From positions 1,162,368 through 1,226,367 of the forward strand of contig JXTC01000041.1 in assembly GCA_002914845.1 (NCBI GenBank): a DNA stretch of 64,000 nt. Reading direction: 5' to 3'. The notes below the pieces were generated by a model. That model was not told where the DNA came from and did not search any database. It saw only the letters and a program-made list of their open reading frames with translations. Position 1 is the stretch's first letter. Every line of letters starts with the position of its first letter. The position numbers and the translations under genes were made by a program. The DNA is from Trema orientale. Taxonomy: Eukaryota > Streptophyta > Magnoliopsida > Rosales > Cannabaceae. Of the stretch, positions 51,200 through 63,104 are shown one piece after another.

Positions 51200-53530
51200 T
51201 TAGGCAGATGAAGCATCTGATAATGCATTTGTAACAAGATCATCCATAATAGATGTCGTTTCCCGGTCTCTAACGCCCTTTGTTCTAATATCTTCAATCA
51301 TCCTATACACCACGCTCATCATAGGACGATCTTTAGACGAAGGAGCCAAACAAAGCAAAGCGACCTGCATAAGAGCCAAAATTTCCTCCTCCATATCTTT
51401 GTACACCAAGAGCTCGATGTCCAAAACTTCCCATGTCGTCCACTCTTTTCGGGCCATGCTCTGAATCCACTTCTCTAAACTTAATCTATTTTCTCCCTCT
51501 TGTAAGATTTTCCCAGTCAAAATCTCCAACAAAACCACCCCGAAACTATAGACATCGCACTTTTGAGTATACTTTCTAGGACTAGTAATAGTGTTTTGAT
51601 TGCCGAGAGTTATAAGTTCCGGCGCGGTATAGGCGCTGTGCGGCGAGAGTGGCACGTGCAAGAGTTGGTGGAGGCCAGCGTCGGCGACGCAGGCATTGCC
51701 AAAGCGATCAACTACGATGTTTGATGAAGTGAGGTGTCCGTGAAAGAGCTTGGCCTTGTTGTTACCATGGAGGAAAGCGATACCTCTTGCAGAATCAGAA
51801 GCTAGTCTCAGCCTAGTAGACCAATCCAACGGAGTCCTTCCCGGTCCCCTATTGCCTAATGCATCAAAATTAAATTCCGTTATACAATTGTACACAAAAT
51901 CACACTCACAATATGAAAATTTAGCAACGTGACTAATGCTAAAAAGAGGTGTGTTTGGATATCACAATTATTCATCGATCTGGATCCAACATAAGTTTCA
52001 TATAAATAAATAATTGTGAAACGACATTCGCCACACGCGTAACTATTGCTAGAACAACTTATTCTATTAAAAGTGATTAGTGTGTGCCACTCTTACACAC
52101 GTCAAACAAATCAAAACAATCCTAATACGTTAGGGTATTGTTTATAATTTCGAATTTTTTGAATGTAGTGTTATATCTACAAAATACTTATATAGAAAGG
52201 AAATTAAGTGATTTAAGAACTAAGATATATAGGAAGAGGCAAACGGACCATGCAAGAGATGATGGAGGCTTCCATTGGGCAGAAAATCATAGACCAAAAG
52301 TAGCAACTCCTGATTTTGGGAACGGTGGTAGGCTCTAAGGCTAACAACGTTAGTGTGCCTCAACTTTCCCAACACTTGTCTCAGCCACCACTCCACCTCC
52401 TTCCCTAGTCTCCCCTCCGTCACCCTCTTCACCGCCGCCGTATCTCCGCCGTCCATCACCACCTTGTATGTGGTCCCCACACTCCCCTTTCCCAGCATCT
52501 CCGCCGAAGCTCTCAACAGATCATCCGCTCCGCCAATTCCTTTGCTGCACCCCTCAAACGCCACCACGTCCATGCCCGCCGCTGCTTCATCATAACTTTC
52601 CCTCGACCTGGACCAGCTGGGCCCACCATGAGACGCGTGGGGCCGACATTGCTTTCTAGCGCAATCACATGTCCGGAACGTGGTCACCTTCTGATTTCTC
52701 CTTTTGTGCCAATAATACCACGCGACTGTCACTGCGACCACGGCCAAGGCGCCCGCCGCGGCAGTGACCACTACGGTCGTCAGCAGCACCGCGTTTTTGC
52801 CCGATTTTTTCTGGGCCGTTGGATTCGGGCAATCGTAGGGCAGAGGGTGGCCACAGAGGAGCTTGTTTCCGGCGAACGACGTCGCCGGGAACATGGACAG
52901 CCAAAAGGGTATCTCGCCGGAGAGATTGTTTTCCGAAACGTTGAAATCCGAAACGGCGTAAGGGTACGACTCGACGGCGTCGAGTTCGCCGTCGAACGAG
53001 TTCGACTCGAGCCGGAGAGTCAACAAGTGGGGCAGTCGGGACAACTCGGTCAACGGAATCTTGCCCGAGAACCCATTGTGTGAGAGGTCGAGCCGGCGAA
53101 GGCGCCGGAGACTCGAAATGCCGGCCGGGAATTTCCCGGCCAAGCGGTTGTGGGAGAGGTAGAGGTGCTTGAGGTTCGGCCATGGCGAGAGCTCGAGGGA
53201 GGAAGACGAGATTCGGTTACCCTTGAGGCTGAGGTGTCTCAGGTGGACGAGCTGACTCAGTGGCCGAGCTGACCCAGTGAGGTTGAGATTCTCAAGGACG
53301 AGCCGGGTGACTCGGCCCGACTCGGGGTCGCAGGTGACACCGAGCCAGTGGTCGGAACATGGGTCCGAGCCCGACGAGTTGACCCAGGAAGAGAGCGAGT
53401 TGGAACGGTCGGAGGAGGCTTTGAAGCTGAGCAAGACGGTAATGTCGGGGTTAGAGAGCGAAACAGACAGGAACAGAGTGTAAATGAGAGCCGTAATGGT
53501 CAACATTTTCGAGCCAAGGAGAGAAAACAA
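51200..53530 (-). CDS. LRR-III receptor-like kinase, probably inactive
   Basis: A plasma-membrane leucine-rich-repeat receptor-like protein. Exons 53530-52249 and 51855-51200 join in frame (minus-strand donor GTCCGT, acceptor TTAG), giving 645 aa. A signal peptide covers about 1-26, then comes an LRRNT cap with DPCSDHWLGVTC, about five LRRs (80-215) and a transmembrane helix at about 247-272. The juxtamembrane region is Cys/Arg-rich. The kinase domain has a glycine loop (LGKGSVGTTYK, 346-356) and Lys368. The HRD triplet is replaced by His466-Gly-His468 and DFG by Asp486-Ala-Gly, so phosphotransfer is doubtful. Short ectodomain, one intron in the kinase domain and these substitutions are typical of subfamily LRR-III, many members of which are called inactive receptor kinases. 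An alternative start at residue 9 would also leave a signal peptide. The ligand is unknown. Confidence 0.92.
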
Positions 53531-54620
53531 AGAAACGTTGGAAAGATAAAGAAGAAGAGAAGAAGAGATGTGATGAAGCTAAATAAGTAGCCGTTAAGAG
53601 ATATATAAGATGAAAAAGAGTAAGAAACGTTAATACTAATTGAGGAGTTACTAATTAGTCCATGTTAAGGATAATGATAACCAAAGTATCAATGGGATAC
53701 AAATGATGTATAATATATGGTTTTTGGGGTATGATTTTTTCTTTTTTCAGGCTGAGTTGGTGTTTGTTGGGGGACGTGGCTTATGGTGGCCACTAAATGA
53801 AGTTTTAACTTTTTACGGAACCGCGTAACGGACCCAAAAGGGTATCCAGTAAGTATCGAAGAGGACAGCCGTGTTATGGCCCCTCTTTCTTATGTATTTA
53901 TGTGATGCCATGGTAATGAGTTTCTGTATTGTATTCTCAACTTTTTGTCTCCACTCTTCTATACACAGCTGTCTTTTAAGTACTTATCTTTGAAGAGAAA
54001 AATGTCTCACAAAGGATTGAAACTTTGTGACTAAGGAATTATAATCACTACAACAATAGCAGCTAATATGATGATGAACCTTGTAACGCTTTTCATACAA
54101 AGTATTCATGGCGTGGGTTTGATTTTATATGTTAAAATTAGACGTGATTTAAATTGTGGTTGTGGTTGTGGGAACAGGGAACTGAACTTGGAAACTTTGT
54201 GAGGGCGCAATAGTTTAACCATATTGGTGTTTGGCCCAACCTCTGTTCTTCGGCCTTTTAGCAAATGGCCGAATTTCGGGCGCTTAACAAATATATATCC
54301 ATTTTCCAAAGGGTTTCTATCACTTTTACATATAAAAGACTAAAAGAATTACAAAAATACGGAACTCAGACTTTTTGCAAATTTTCGTACGATTTTTATT
54401 AGAAAAATATCACTTTTTAAAAAAATTTAGAAAAATACCATTTTTTAAAATAGTTACTGACTTATTACTAGTTACTAGTTACCAGTTATAAATACCTTTG
54501 ATTACTAGTTACCAGCTTCTAGAAACTGGTTACCAGAAATTAGTTACTATTTTAAAAAATAACATTTTTCTAAATAGTTTTTAAAAAATGGTATTTATCT
54601 AATAAAAATCGTACCGCACC
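53531..54620. other. RLK upstream region and repeats
   Basis: It probably contains the promoter of the minus-strand RLK gene. At 54460-54545 several direct and inverted variants of ACTAGTTACCAG occur, and the flanking runs (AAAAATAC-CATTTTTTAAAA against TTTTTAAAAAATGGTATTT) are inverted, so a palindromic miniature element of about 210 bp (54400-54612) is likely. No gene is recognised. Confidence 0.4.
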
Positions 54621-54629
54621 TTAAAAAAA

Positions 54630-54920
54630 GAGAAATTTAGGTGGATGATCAAAATTTTAAATTTGATTAAGTAGATGTCCAACTTTAAAATTTTATAGCT
54701 AAATGCCCAAATATATGTATTTTTACACTTGGTAGATACACATATTTACCAATTTTAGTTACTTTACTAAAATGCACTGGGTATATAATTTTTTATACTT
54801 GGTATATAAAATTTTACACTTGTTATATAAGCATATATACCAGACATTTTCCTATAACATTTGACAAAAGGACATTTACTGAAATTGGATCCAAAATTTG
54901 GTCATATTTCTATAAACCCC
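54630..54920. mobile_element. Mutator-type MITE, GGAGAAATTTAGG family, copy 2
   Basis: It matches 29732-30023 throughout, in the same orientation. The ends are inverted (GAGAAATTTAGGTGGATGAT against the complement of the right end, GGGGTTTATAGAAATATGAC). It is flanked by TTAAAAAAA at 54621-54629 and 54921-54929, a 9-bp duplication, although low complexity weakens that evidence. Confidence 0.7.
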
Positions 54921-55341
54921 TTAAAAAAACTTAAACCACCGTATTTTTCAAATTCTTTTCTTAAAATGTCTAATTTCCTCTTTTCCAAACTCCACAGCAA
55001 ATAGACCAAATTCAGTTGATACGCTCGTTATAAAAGCTCGTATACTTGTCATATGATGTGGTATACCCGTGTAAAACTCATATACTTAATGTGTATACTC
55101 ACTATATAGATTAAGTCTACTATATCAATTAATAATCCAAGTAAAACTCGATTTAATTTGGTCATTTAGCTATAAAAATGAAAAATAAAAAGATATGGAA
55201 ATATGGAATACAATAATGTGAAAAAATAGAAAGATAGAAAACGATTTTTGTTATAATTACCCGCGGTCCGCTGAAGATATTTGCACATTATTTCACAAAG
55301 AGTATTGTTTTATGTACTTAAAAAACTAAGCTGAGGGTACA

Positions 55342-55960
55342 AAAGCACAACTTCTTTTGTCGCTATGAAAACTCCATCTCCTTCTTTTCTAAAAGTTCTA
55401 TATCTTGACTAATTTCTCATCAGAGAGGGAGATCAAGAGCTTTCTCTCCGGTAAGATTTTCCCGAATAGGTTTTTTTTTTTTTTTCCATTTTCCTTTTAA
55501 TAATTTTTTTAATTTGTATGACAGTTTTTATCATTCTCAGATTTATTTCTACAAAGGTTCTTCTGCCAAAATCTAGATCTTTTTGGATTTAGTTTATCGT
55601 TCTTTGTTTTAATCAATTTACCAGTGGTTTTCTTCTAGATTTGAACCTTTTAAAATTCAGATTTGGAAGAAATTAGATCATCAAAGATTGCAAGATTGCT
55701 CTTTACGGAAGATCCATTATTGAATCAATCAAAAGAGTCAACTCGAGTGGTGGATGGTTATTTGAAATAGCGCAAGAGGTTATTCTAGTGGAGCTCTATT
55801 TATATCCCATGTAGATTTGTGTACATGTTACCTAGATCTCGCGTATAGTTTGTTCCTCTCTGAGTGTCATCAAATTCAATGATTTGAGAGTTGTATTTTA
55901 TTATAGTTTTGTATTTAATTGACTATTGGAATGCATGAAATCATTTGTTATTAAAAAAGA
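55342..55960 (+). mobile_element. Possible older retroposon ending in a short A run
   Basis: A non-coding insert of about 620 bp that starts with a CT/GA-rich zone and ends in ATTAAAAAAG, laid out like the better-preserved retroposon at 56192. Candidate flanks AAACTAAGCTGAGG (55328-55341) and AAATAAGCTAAGG (about 55961-55973) are a diverged pair. Shared phrases with the second insert (CTAGATCT, TTGAATCAATCA / GTGAATCAATCA) suggest a common source. Confidence 0.4.
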
Positions 55961-56191
55961 AATAAGCTAAGGAACTGTATAATAGTATTGTTAAGGTTAA
56001 ACCCTGTGATATTACATCACAATTTTTTATTTTTTTTTTGAAAGGATTACATCACAAAATTGTTGTTTCTTAAGTGAGAATTTATGGATTTTACACAATT
56101 CTTTAAAATCGTCCAAAATAAAACAAATCTAGGTGCCTTAGACATTTATAAATTATAATTCTCCATTTTTTTCTGAATAATGTAGGACCAA

Positions 56192-56862
56192 CATTGAAAT
56201 TTTATTTGCGTACGAAAGTCAAGCTAAGCGACTTTTAGAGAGAAGTTAGAGAGAGGAGCTCCAACTTGCTCCTCTCCTCTTCTCTGCATCAATTCCCCAT
56301 TTGTAGCAAACGCGAGGCCACAGCAAGCTCTCTCTTCTATAGGTGCCTCCCCTTACCGGGGAGGGAGTCATTCCATCTCTCTCGTATAGGCTTTTCGACT
56401 TTTCTTTGTATGTTTTTTGTTTTTTTGTCCAATAACTCTCCCTTTTGAGATGATAGTTTTCCACCTAGATCTAGATCTTGTGTGGGCTTAATACACCCAG
56501 GTCTAGATCTGTTGTGGTTTGTGTTATTTCTAGTTTGTTCTTTAGTTTTTGTGTAGTTGTCCTCCAGATTTATATCAATTTTGATTCAAATCTGGAGAGG
56601 TAGTTACTATAGTAGATCAGAGTTGGCAGAATCTCCTCCAGTGAATCAATCAGAGTTGCCAATTCGGATTGGGAAGAATCTATTTTACCCTTGGAAGTTT
56701 TCTCTAAAATCGTCGTCAGAGACCACCGGTACTCTGAGATCTACAAGAGTGTTGTCATCTTCAAGTTTGTGAATCGATTTCTTGATTCTTATTGTAAGAG
56801 GTTATATGTACTATTATAACATGATGTGAATTTAATGAAATTATTTTACTTTAAAAAAAAAA
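56192..56862 (+). mobile_element. Retroposon with poly(A) tail and 17-bp TSD
   Basis: The 671-bp segment ends in about ten A residues and is flanked by a perfect 17-bp direct repeat GAATAATGTAGGACCAA (56175-56191 and 56863-56879). This is the signature of target-primed reverse transcription by LINE machinery. The insert has no long open frame. It begins with purine-rich GAGAGA blocks and continues with Ser-rich, leader-like sequence. It could be a short non-autonomous LINE derivative, a SINE-like element or a processed non-coding transcript. Confidence 0.7.
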
Positions 56863-56879
56863 GAATAATGTAGGACCAA

Positions 56880-58825
56880 AAGCTATTTTTGTTGACCCAA
56901 AAAAAAAAAAAAAAGAAGAATTTTTTCATTGGGAAAAAAGTAACTGTCAATTGAGCATTGAGTTTACAAATGGGCCAGCCATGGGAGCTGGAGCCATGCT
57001 GCTCCTTAAGAATTTTACATTGTACAATGTGATGACTGGTGAGACATGAAGAACCGACCGAAAATGATATGTAGTTTTTTTTTTTTTAAATGATGATTTG
57101 TAGCTTTTATCATTCCCAAAAGTTTAATTACTGCATCTATGAAAACTTTAGTTAATATTAAATTATCTCAAATCTCTTCCTCGCTAAAAGGTAAATTAAT
57201 AAAAATAGTTAAAGAATAAACTCAAATCCCAATAATATGAGGAGATCTGATTTAGACATTTTGTAATGTGTTAGTGGGGTTAGTTGCACTCTTTTTGGGC
57301 TACTCCCATAAATAACATGTATTTCTTTTTTGAATGGAAAGCCATCGACTCCAACTTCTTAGAGTTTAGTAAAAACTTAAAAATCTTAATGAAACCATTT
57401 TATGAGTCATCGAGTTTCTCTAACTTCTAAGTAGAATTTAGTAAAAGTTTAAAAATCTTAATGAAAACATTTTATGAGTCATGAGAGTTATGAACCCAAA
57501 AAATTATAGTCTAGTGTAAGAATATTGTGAACTAGGGTGAGTGACATTACAAGGCAAAGCAATGAGGATACAAAAGAAAAGGAAAAGAAAAGGCAATGTG
57601 TGTCTTTCTCTCTTGGTTGGAAAGGAGGTAAAAGCTGTCCAAAACCACTGACAAAATTCCAACTGCCCCCTCTCTCCCACACCAACATCACACAGAAGCC
57701 ACGTGCACTCGAATTTAATCTCCCCTATATCACCGTTCCTTTTTTTTTAATTTATTTAATATCATTCTTTTTCTAATGAGAGAGAGAGAAGGGCAAATCA
57801 ATAGGACAGTATTTTCTACTGGGGAAATTATTAGGTAATTTCTGGTTTTTTTAATTCTTTGATTTGTTTTATTTTCTGAGTGGGAATGGCAATAACACAT
57901 TTTGTTTACTCCTTTTCCAGATAAGAAATTTTAGCACAGTCAATAATAATAATAATAATAATAAAAGTTAATTGTATTACTAGTACAAATAACACGAAGT
58001 AAACTGGAGTATAAGTTGAGGTAGATCTGCCATTTTTATTCAAATTTGTGTGCATTTTTTATAAAATGAAAATGAAGAAAAAAATGATATCTTTTGCCAA
58101 GCCTCTAGTAGGCAGGGAGGGGTCAACCCCAGATGGCCATGAGTACTTGCTAAGGAGATTTAGATTTCTGTAAGACTGTAACCAGTGTCACAACTTAAAG
58201 GGAACCAGCCCCTTAAATGAAGTGGACCCCTAGTCACACTAATCAGGTGAAGAGTTCCAATCTTTCTTCTTTTTTTTTTTTTTCATTTTTTTCCCCGAAA
58301 TAAAAAATTCCTATAGCTAGTTTTCTTCCCAATTATGAAATATTAAAAAGGAGAAGTTTTATTAAATATCCCTAATGATACTCCAAAGTTCAAAAATATG
58401 CATCTTTTAATATTTCTCTCTAAAGTCTCCAAAATTGGACCTAAAAATAACCAAATTACCTCAGATATTTTTGTGTTGATTTTAGGTACATTTTCCTTTT
58501 TCGGTAATTTTGTTTATGATATTTCGATTCTCTACATGCATTATTTTGCTTGCCTTTGAAAAATGAAGGTATTTTGATAAAAAAAAAATGATATCTTAGA
58601 GTTTCCTTTAAAAAGTGAAACCCACTGTAAAAGAAAGACATACTAGCAAAGGTTTATGGGCAATTTCAGAAAACAAAAAGAAAGAAAAGTACTAAATAAA
58701 ATTTAAAAGAGAAGGAGAGAGAAAAAATGGTGCCTTGTTCTCAACGGCTAGTCGCTTTCTTACGTATTAAACCTCTTAACAAAAAAATTCAACCTATTTT
58801 ACGCCAACTGCGCATTATATGGATG

Positions 58826-58859
<34 letters not shown>

Positions 58860-59494
58860 AAGTGATAATGATTTTATAATAATAATAAAAAATAATAATA
58901 GTAATAATAGGCATTAGGGGGAGGCGTAGGGTAGGACAAGCCAAGGAAAAGGTAACGCTCATTGATTTCAGTACTTGCATCATAGTTGTAACCCAGATGT
59001 ACATTCCCAAATCATCAATTATCTTTCTTTCAACTGCTCTGTCACTGGCCATTATAATTAAAAATCCTAAATCAGATGCTCTATTTTCTTATCTCATAAT
59101 ATATTAAAATTAAGAAACATAATATTGAAAAAAAAAATCAATCCAGAACACATGGAATAAAATTATAAGTGCCATAAATAAGAAGTGCAAGAAAATATCA
59201 TCACATTGCATTGCCATCAAAATTCAGATTCACTTACATCCCAAAATGTTTCAAAATCAATAAAAGAAAAATATAAAAAAAGAATTCTAGATTTTTTCCA
59301 CAATTTTTTTTTTCATTAACCTATTATAAACCTCAATTGATTGGGCTCGCGGGTTAAATTTTGATTTTGTTCTTTTTCTTTTTTTTTTTTTTAACTCAAC
59401 CAAGAGTATACAAAATCACCCCTCAAAAAACAAAAATATAAAAAAATAAAAACAAAAACAAGAAAAAAAAAAGAACATATATCTAATGAATTAA
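56880..59494. other. Intergenic and NHL 3' flank, no gene
   Basis: AT-rich DNA with microsatellites: (AAT)n at 57942-57964 and 58825-58857. The phrase AAAAATCTTAATGAAA is duplicated near 57378 and 57448 together with CATTTTATGAGTCAT. The frames 57488-57776 have no recognised family. The NHL 3' UTR probably lies just below 59494. Confidence 0.4.
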
Positions 59495-60209
59495 TTAAAA
59501 GGTCCATTTCCAGATCTTGATCCGAAGATCAACCTTACATTTGGCATCTGAGACTGAAGCCACCGACGGTGACTTACCTTTGGGTGCAACCGCCTTGATT
59601 CCCTGACACGTAACCCTAATCCCAACCCTCTTGCTCCTCAAGCTCTCCATCTTCACTTTCACTCTCGTGTCCATCTGAATCTTCAAGGGGACCCCACCCT
59701 TCTTCTTCAGATCCGATCTCAACGACGTCGTCGCGTCCGTGTCCAGATCCTGCGACGACGCCGCCACGATCGTACGGAACGCGGTCTCGTTCTTCTTCTC
59801 GCTCACGAACGCCGGGATCGAGCCGTTGCCGATTTGTACGGAGGAGGAGGAGGCGGTGACGGCGAAGGCGTCGTAGAAGAAGGTGAGGTGGCCGTTGGGG
59901 TTCTTGGAGGAGACGGTGAGGTTGAGGAGGGCGGTGAGGCGGGAGGAGGAGGAGTCGGGCGAGGTGGTGAGGTTGAGCTTGGCAATGCGGAGGGTAGAAG
60001 AAGGTGAGGTGGCCGTTGGGGTTCTTGGAGGAGACGGTGAGGTTGAGGAGGGCGGTGAGGCGGGAGGAGGAGGAGTCGGGCGAGGNATTGGCGGTGGCGG
60101 CGGTCGCGGCGGAGGAGGGGTTAGCTCCGGCAGTGGCGGCGGCGGCGGTGGTGGTGGTGGTGGTGCCGTTGGGGGTGGGTTTGGAGGATGGGTGGACTCT
60201 GTCTGTCAT
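59495..60209 (-). CDS. NHL13-like LEA-2 protein gene, broken at an assembly defect
   Basis: A plant NDR1/HIN1-like (LEA_2) protein, a family of plasma-membrane-anchored defence and stress proteins. From the start at 60209 (MTDRVHPSSKPTPNG) the frame encodes 41 residues of low-complexity cytosolic tail, then meets the only N (60086). After it, 92 bp encoding SPDSSSSRLTALLNLTVSSK and onward occur twice (60085-59994 and 59964-59873). The repeat unit is 121 bp, so the frame shifts by one. The second copy continues correctly through NPNGHLTFFYDAF to the conserved end CKVDLRIKIWKWTF at 59495. The transmembrane helix and juxtamembrane segment that family members carry before TLRIAKLNLTT are absent. 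I infer a lost GC-rich stretch plus an unmerged overlap at a contig join and not a true pseudogene. Without the defect the C-terminal half looks intact. The nearest recognised relative is NHL13, from C-terminal and N-terminal phrases. Confidence 0.8.
59873..60086. repeat. 92-bp exact direct repeat ending at an N (likely assembly artefact)
   Basis: Positions 59873-59964 and 59994-60085 read identically, and the ambiguous base 60086 follows the second copy immediately. A gap character exactly at a repeat edge is what a forced contig join over an unresolved overlap leaves. Confidence 0.85.
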
Positions 60210-62446
60210 TTTTGTGTGACTGGATTGGTTGAGAGATTTAGGAGATGAAATGGGTGGAGTAGAGTAGTGGAGAGAAAGCTGAGTATATGAACGAATGGGT
60301 TGTGAGAGTCTTGAGTGAGTTGAGTGAGTGACCGCGTGAGATGAAAAAAACGAAAAAAAAAAAAAAAAGGAAAAATTGTCAAGACAAGAGAAGAGAAAAG
60401 AAGAAAGAGAGGGACTGAGTACCCAAACGGGATGCTTCCACCTCACCTATTTGGAATCTGTTTTGCCTTGCTTTTAACTCTTCCCATTTTTTAGTGTAAG
60501 AATTTTGGATTTTTTTTTTTAAAACACTAACTAATATTTCTGTCTTTTTTTTTATTTTTGTTTTAATTTTATATCGGTGACTAAGTAAGATTTACAATTG
60601 TTAGGAAAATGTTAAATATCATGATAAATTATCTGAAAAAAAAAACTTGAATTATGTAGCATTATGTAGTTTTTAAGTGGCCGATAATAAATAGAGTTAA
60701 AAAAAAAAGGACGCAAGTTAAAAATTAATAAATAATTTGATATCGTATTAATCGAATTATTTTCTTTTTTCTAGATTTTTTTTTCCAGACGATGGTTTAT
60801 CAAGATGTCTTAAAAAGCATCTACCATTTGGCTTAGGTGAAAATCATGTAGAATCATATCATGATAAAACGAATTTATAAATTGGACATAATTTGATCGC
60901 CAATATTATTAGAACAAAAACAAATAGTACTTAACTGTTAAGGGAAAATTGTAATATTTACACTCTTTTGTAAATGGAATTATAATATTGATTTAAATTT
61001 TTTATTCTTCAGTATATCACGTAGTCTTTTTTTTTCTTTTTCTGTTCTTTTGGAAGGGGCATAATATATTATATTATTGTTAGTCATTTTGGTTTTATCC
61101 TTCAACAAAAGACTGCATATATAAATATTATTTTCTTTTTTAAAAAAGAAAGAAGAAGGAAATTACGAGGAAGGTGAGTATGTGATAGTGTGGTAGCGAT
61201 CCAATACGCACAACTCACAGGTAGTCATAGCGGTGTGGACGGTCCATATTGGTGATTGGTCGATTCATATACTTGTTGGTCGTGGGTTGTACATGTGTTT
61301 GAGTAATTTGTCCGGAACCGCGGGGTCCACTTCCTTTCCCTTTGCTAGATCGACGGTTGGAAAATGTGTGTTTTATTTTATTTTATACTTTTCATTCAAT
61401 TTTAGTGAAATAAATTATTTTCTGACAATATCTCAAAACAAAATTATTTAAAACAAATTAAATTATCTCTTCTTGTTTAAGGTACATTTCGTCAAATAAA
61501 TTGATTTTTGTCTTTTGGTTTCCATTTTTAGCTAGTTATGTACTTTAATAGACGAATTTTAGTACTCCATTTCCAAGTGGTTTATATAACACATTGTGAC
61601 ATTGATTTTCAATTTTATGTCGTGTTAAAATAATTCCAACATAATAAAAGCAACCTTTTCATCGCTGCAATTTAATTGGTCATCATTATAAATGCCCAAA
61701 TCTTTTTCTCCAACAAACATAACATAGATCTGATCAACATTCAACAAATGACCTAATCACAGAAAGGTAGGTGCTAAAAGATTAGACGTTACGCTAGAGA
61801 ACATTGTTTAAGACCAAAAAATAATTGTCTTGTCATTTTATTTAAATACATTTATCCATATAGAGGTGGGACCTTTGACAATTGTTATAACTGAGGTTGG
61901 GAGTGGGAAGTAAGATGATTATGGTGGTCAAAGAAGTGGAGGAGCAATACCCATCAAGGGGGAGTAGAATAAAACTCCACCGACGACTTGGGTTAAAAAT
62001 TGAGCATAAAATTATGGGATTTGGGCTTTTTATGGGTGCAGGTTTTGGGAACACTAAAAATTAGTTAAGTAATCACAGTCTCAGCTTGCATTTACTTAAA
62101 CTCCAAAGTACAAAAGTCAAATAATCAACTCCGTTATGGCGTTGCTTTCGAGGTTGGAAGATGCTTTTGTATTCAACCATGAACAGTCCCCTTGAAAAAT
62201 TAAATTTAAAAAAAAAAACCTTTGTCTTAAGATTAGATGGTTTTTTTTTTTTTTTTGGAGTGGAATTAAGATTAGATGTTATTACTCCAATACTCCTTAA
62301 ATAAAAAGATTAGATGTTATTATAAGAATGAGGACTAATAATTATTTCAAAAAAAAAAAAAAGAATGAGGATTAATAAAAGTGGTATAGTTAAATATACC
62401 GCCGACAACGGCTGTTTTCCCTTTTTCCTTTTTCTGTTTTGTTTTC

Positions 62447-62491
<45 letters not shown>

Positions 62492-62753
62492 TAGGCAACC
62501 ACAGGTGTTTGCTTTATAGTTTAGTGAACCATTGTAGAATTTGGGTGATAATTACGTAATTTTGCTTTCTATTTTAACTTTTGGTTCAATCTACGCTATA
62601 TATTTTAACTGTAAATCTCAAAATGATAATTCGGTAAACTCATCGGTTAAATCGAGTAAAGAAGTATATGAATTTATCATAGGTTTTAGATCGAAGAATA
62701 ATGTTAATAATATTTATATATAAAATAAATAGAAGAAAAAGTTGAAGTACAAG
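60210..62753. other. NHL upstream region and intergenic DNA, no gene
   Basis: The first few hundred bases are the NHL leader and promoter on the minus strand. The remainder is AT-rich with poly-A/poly-T runs and an (AT)n microsatellite at 62451-62488. The frames 61233-61451 and 61842-62054 have no recognised domain. Confidence 0.4.
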
Positions 62754-63104
62754 CTGCGTAAACTACAAATATATATCATGAAGTTTGAGTGTTCTATAAT
62801 TTAAATCTTAAAGTTTGGACTATGTAAAATAATATTCTAAGAACTTCTGAAAATTAATACTTTTTGACAAATTTTAAAAATAAAAAAACAATAATATCAT
62901 CTATTAAACCTGAATTAATTATTATTATTCTCTATACTTTTGAAGATATTATTGTCTTTTACAATTAAAGTTATTCAAAAAGTCAACTCATGGTATTAAT
63001 TTTCAGAAATTCTTAATTTCAGGTATTATTTTGTAGAATCTAAACTTCAAAGTTTAGATTGTAAAACACTAAAATCTCAGGATACTTTTTAAAAGTTTAT
63101 CCTT
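62754..63104. mobile_element. MITE, GGTGAACTGT family, copy 2
   Basis: The interior matches 12710-13074: TTTGAGTGTTCT near the left, GTAAAATAATATTCT, and TTCTTAATTTCAGGTATTATTTTGTAGA near the right. The ends (CGTAAACTAC and, complemented, GGATAAACTTTT) are inverted. Boundaries are approximate and no clean target duplication was identified. Confidence 0.6.

Noticed and set aside
52628-53183. Frames of 151 and 172 aa on both strands
   Set aside because: They are shadows of the GC-rich LRR exon of the receptor-like kinase.
59883-60248. 121-aa Gly/Val/Glu-rich plus-strand frame
   Set aside because: It is the antisense shadow of the GC-rich NHL coding sequence and spans the assembly defect.
61842-62054. 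70-aa minus-strand frame
   Set aside because: No family resemblance, no splice context, and its length is expected by chance.
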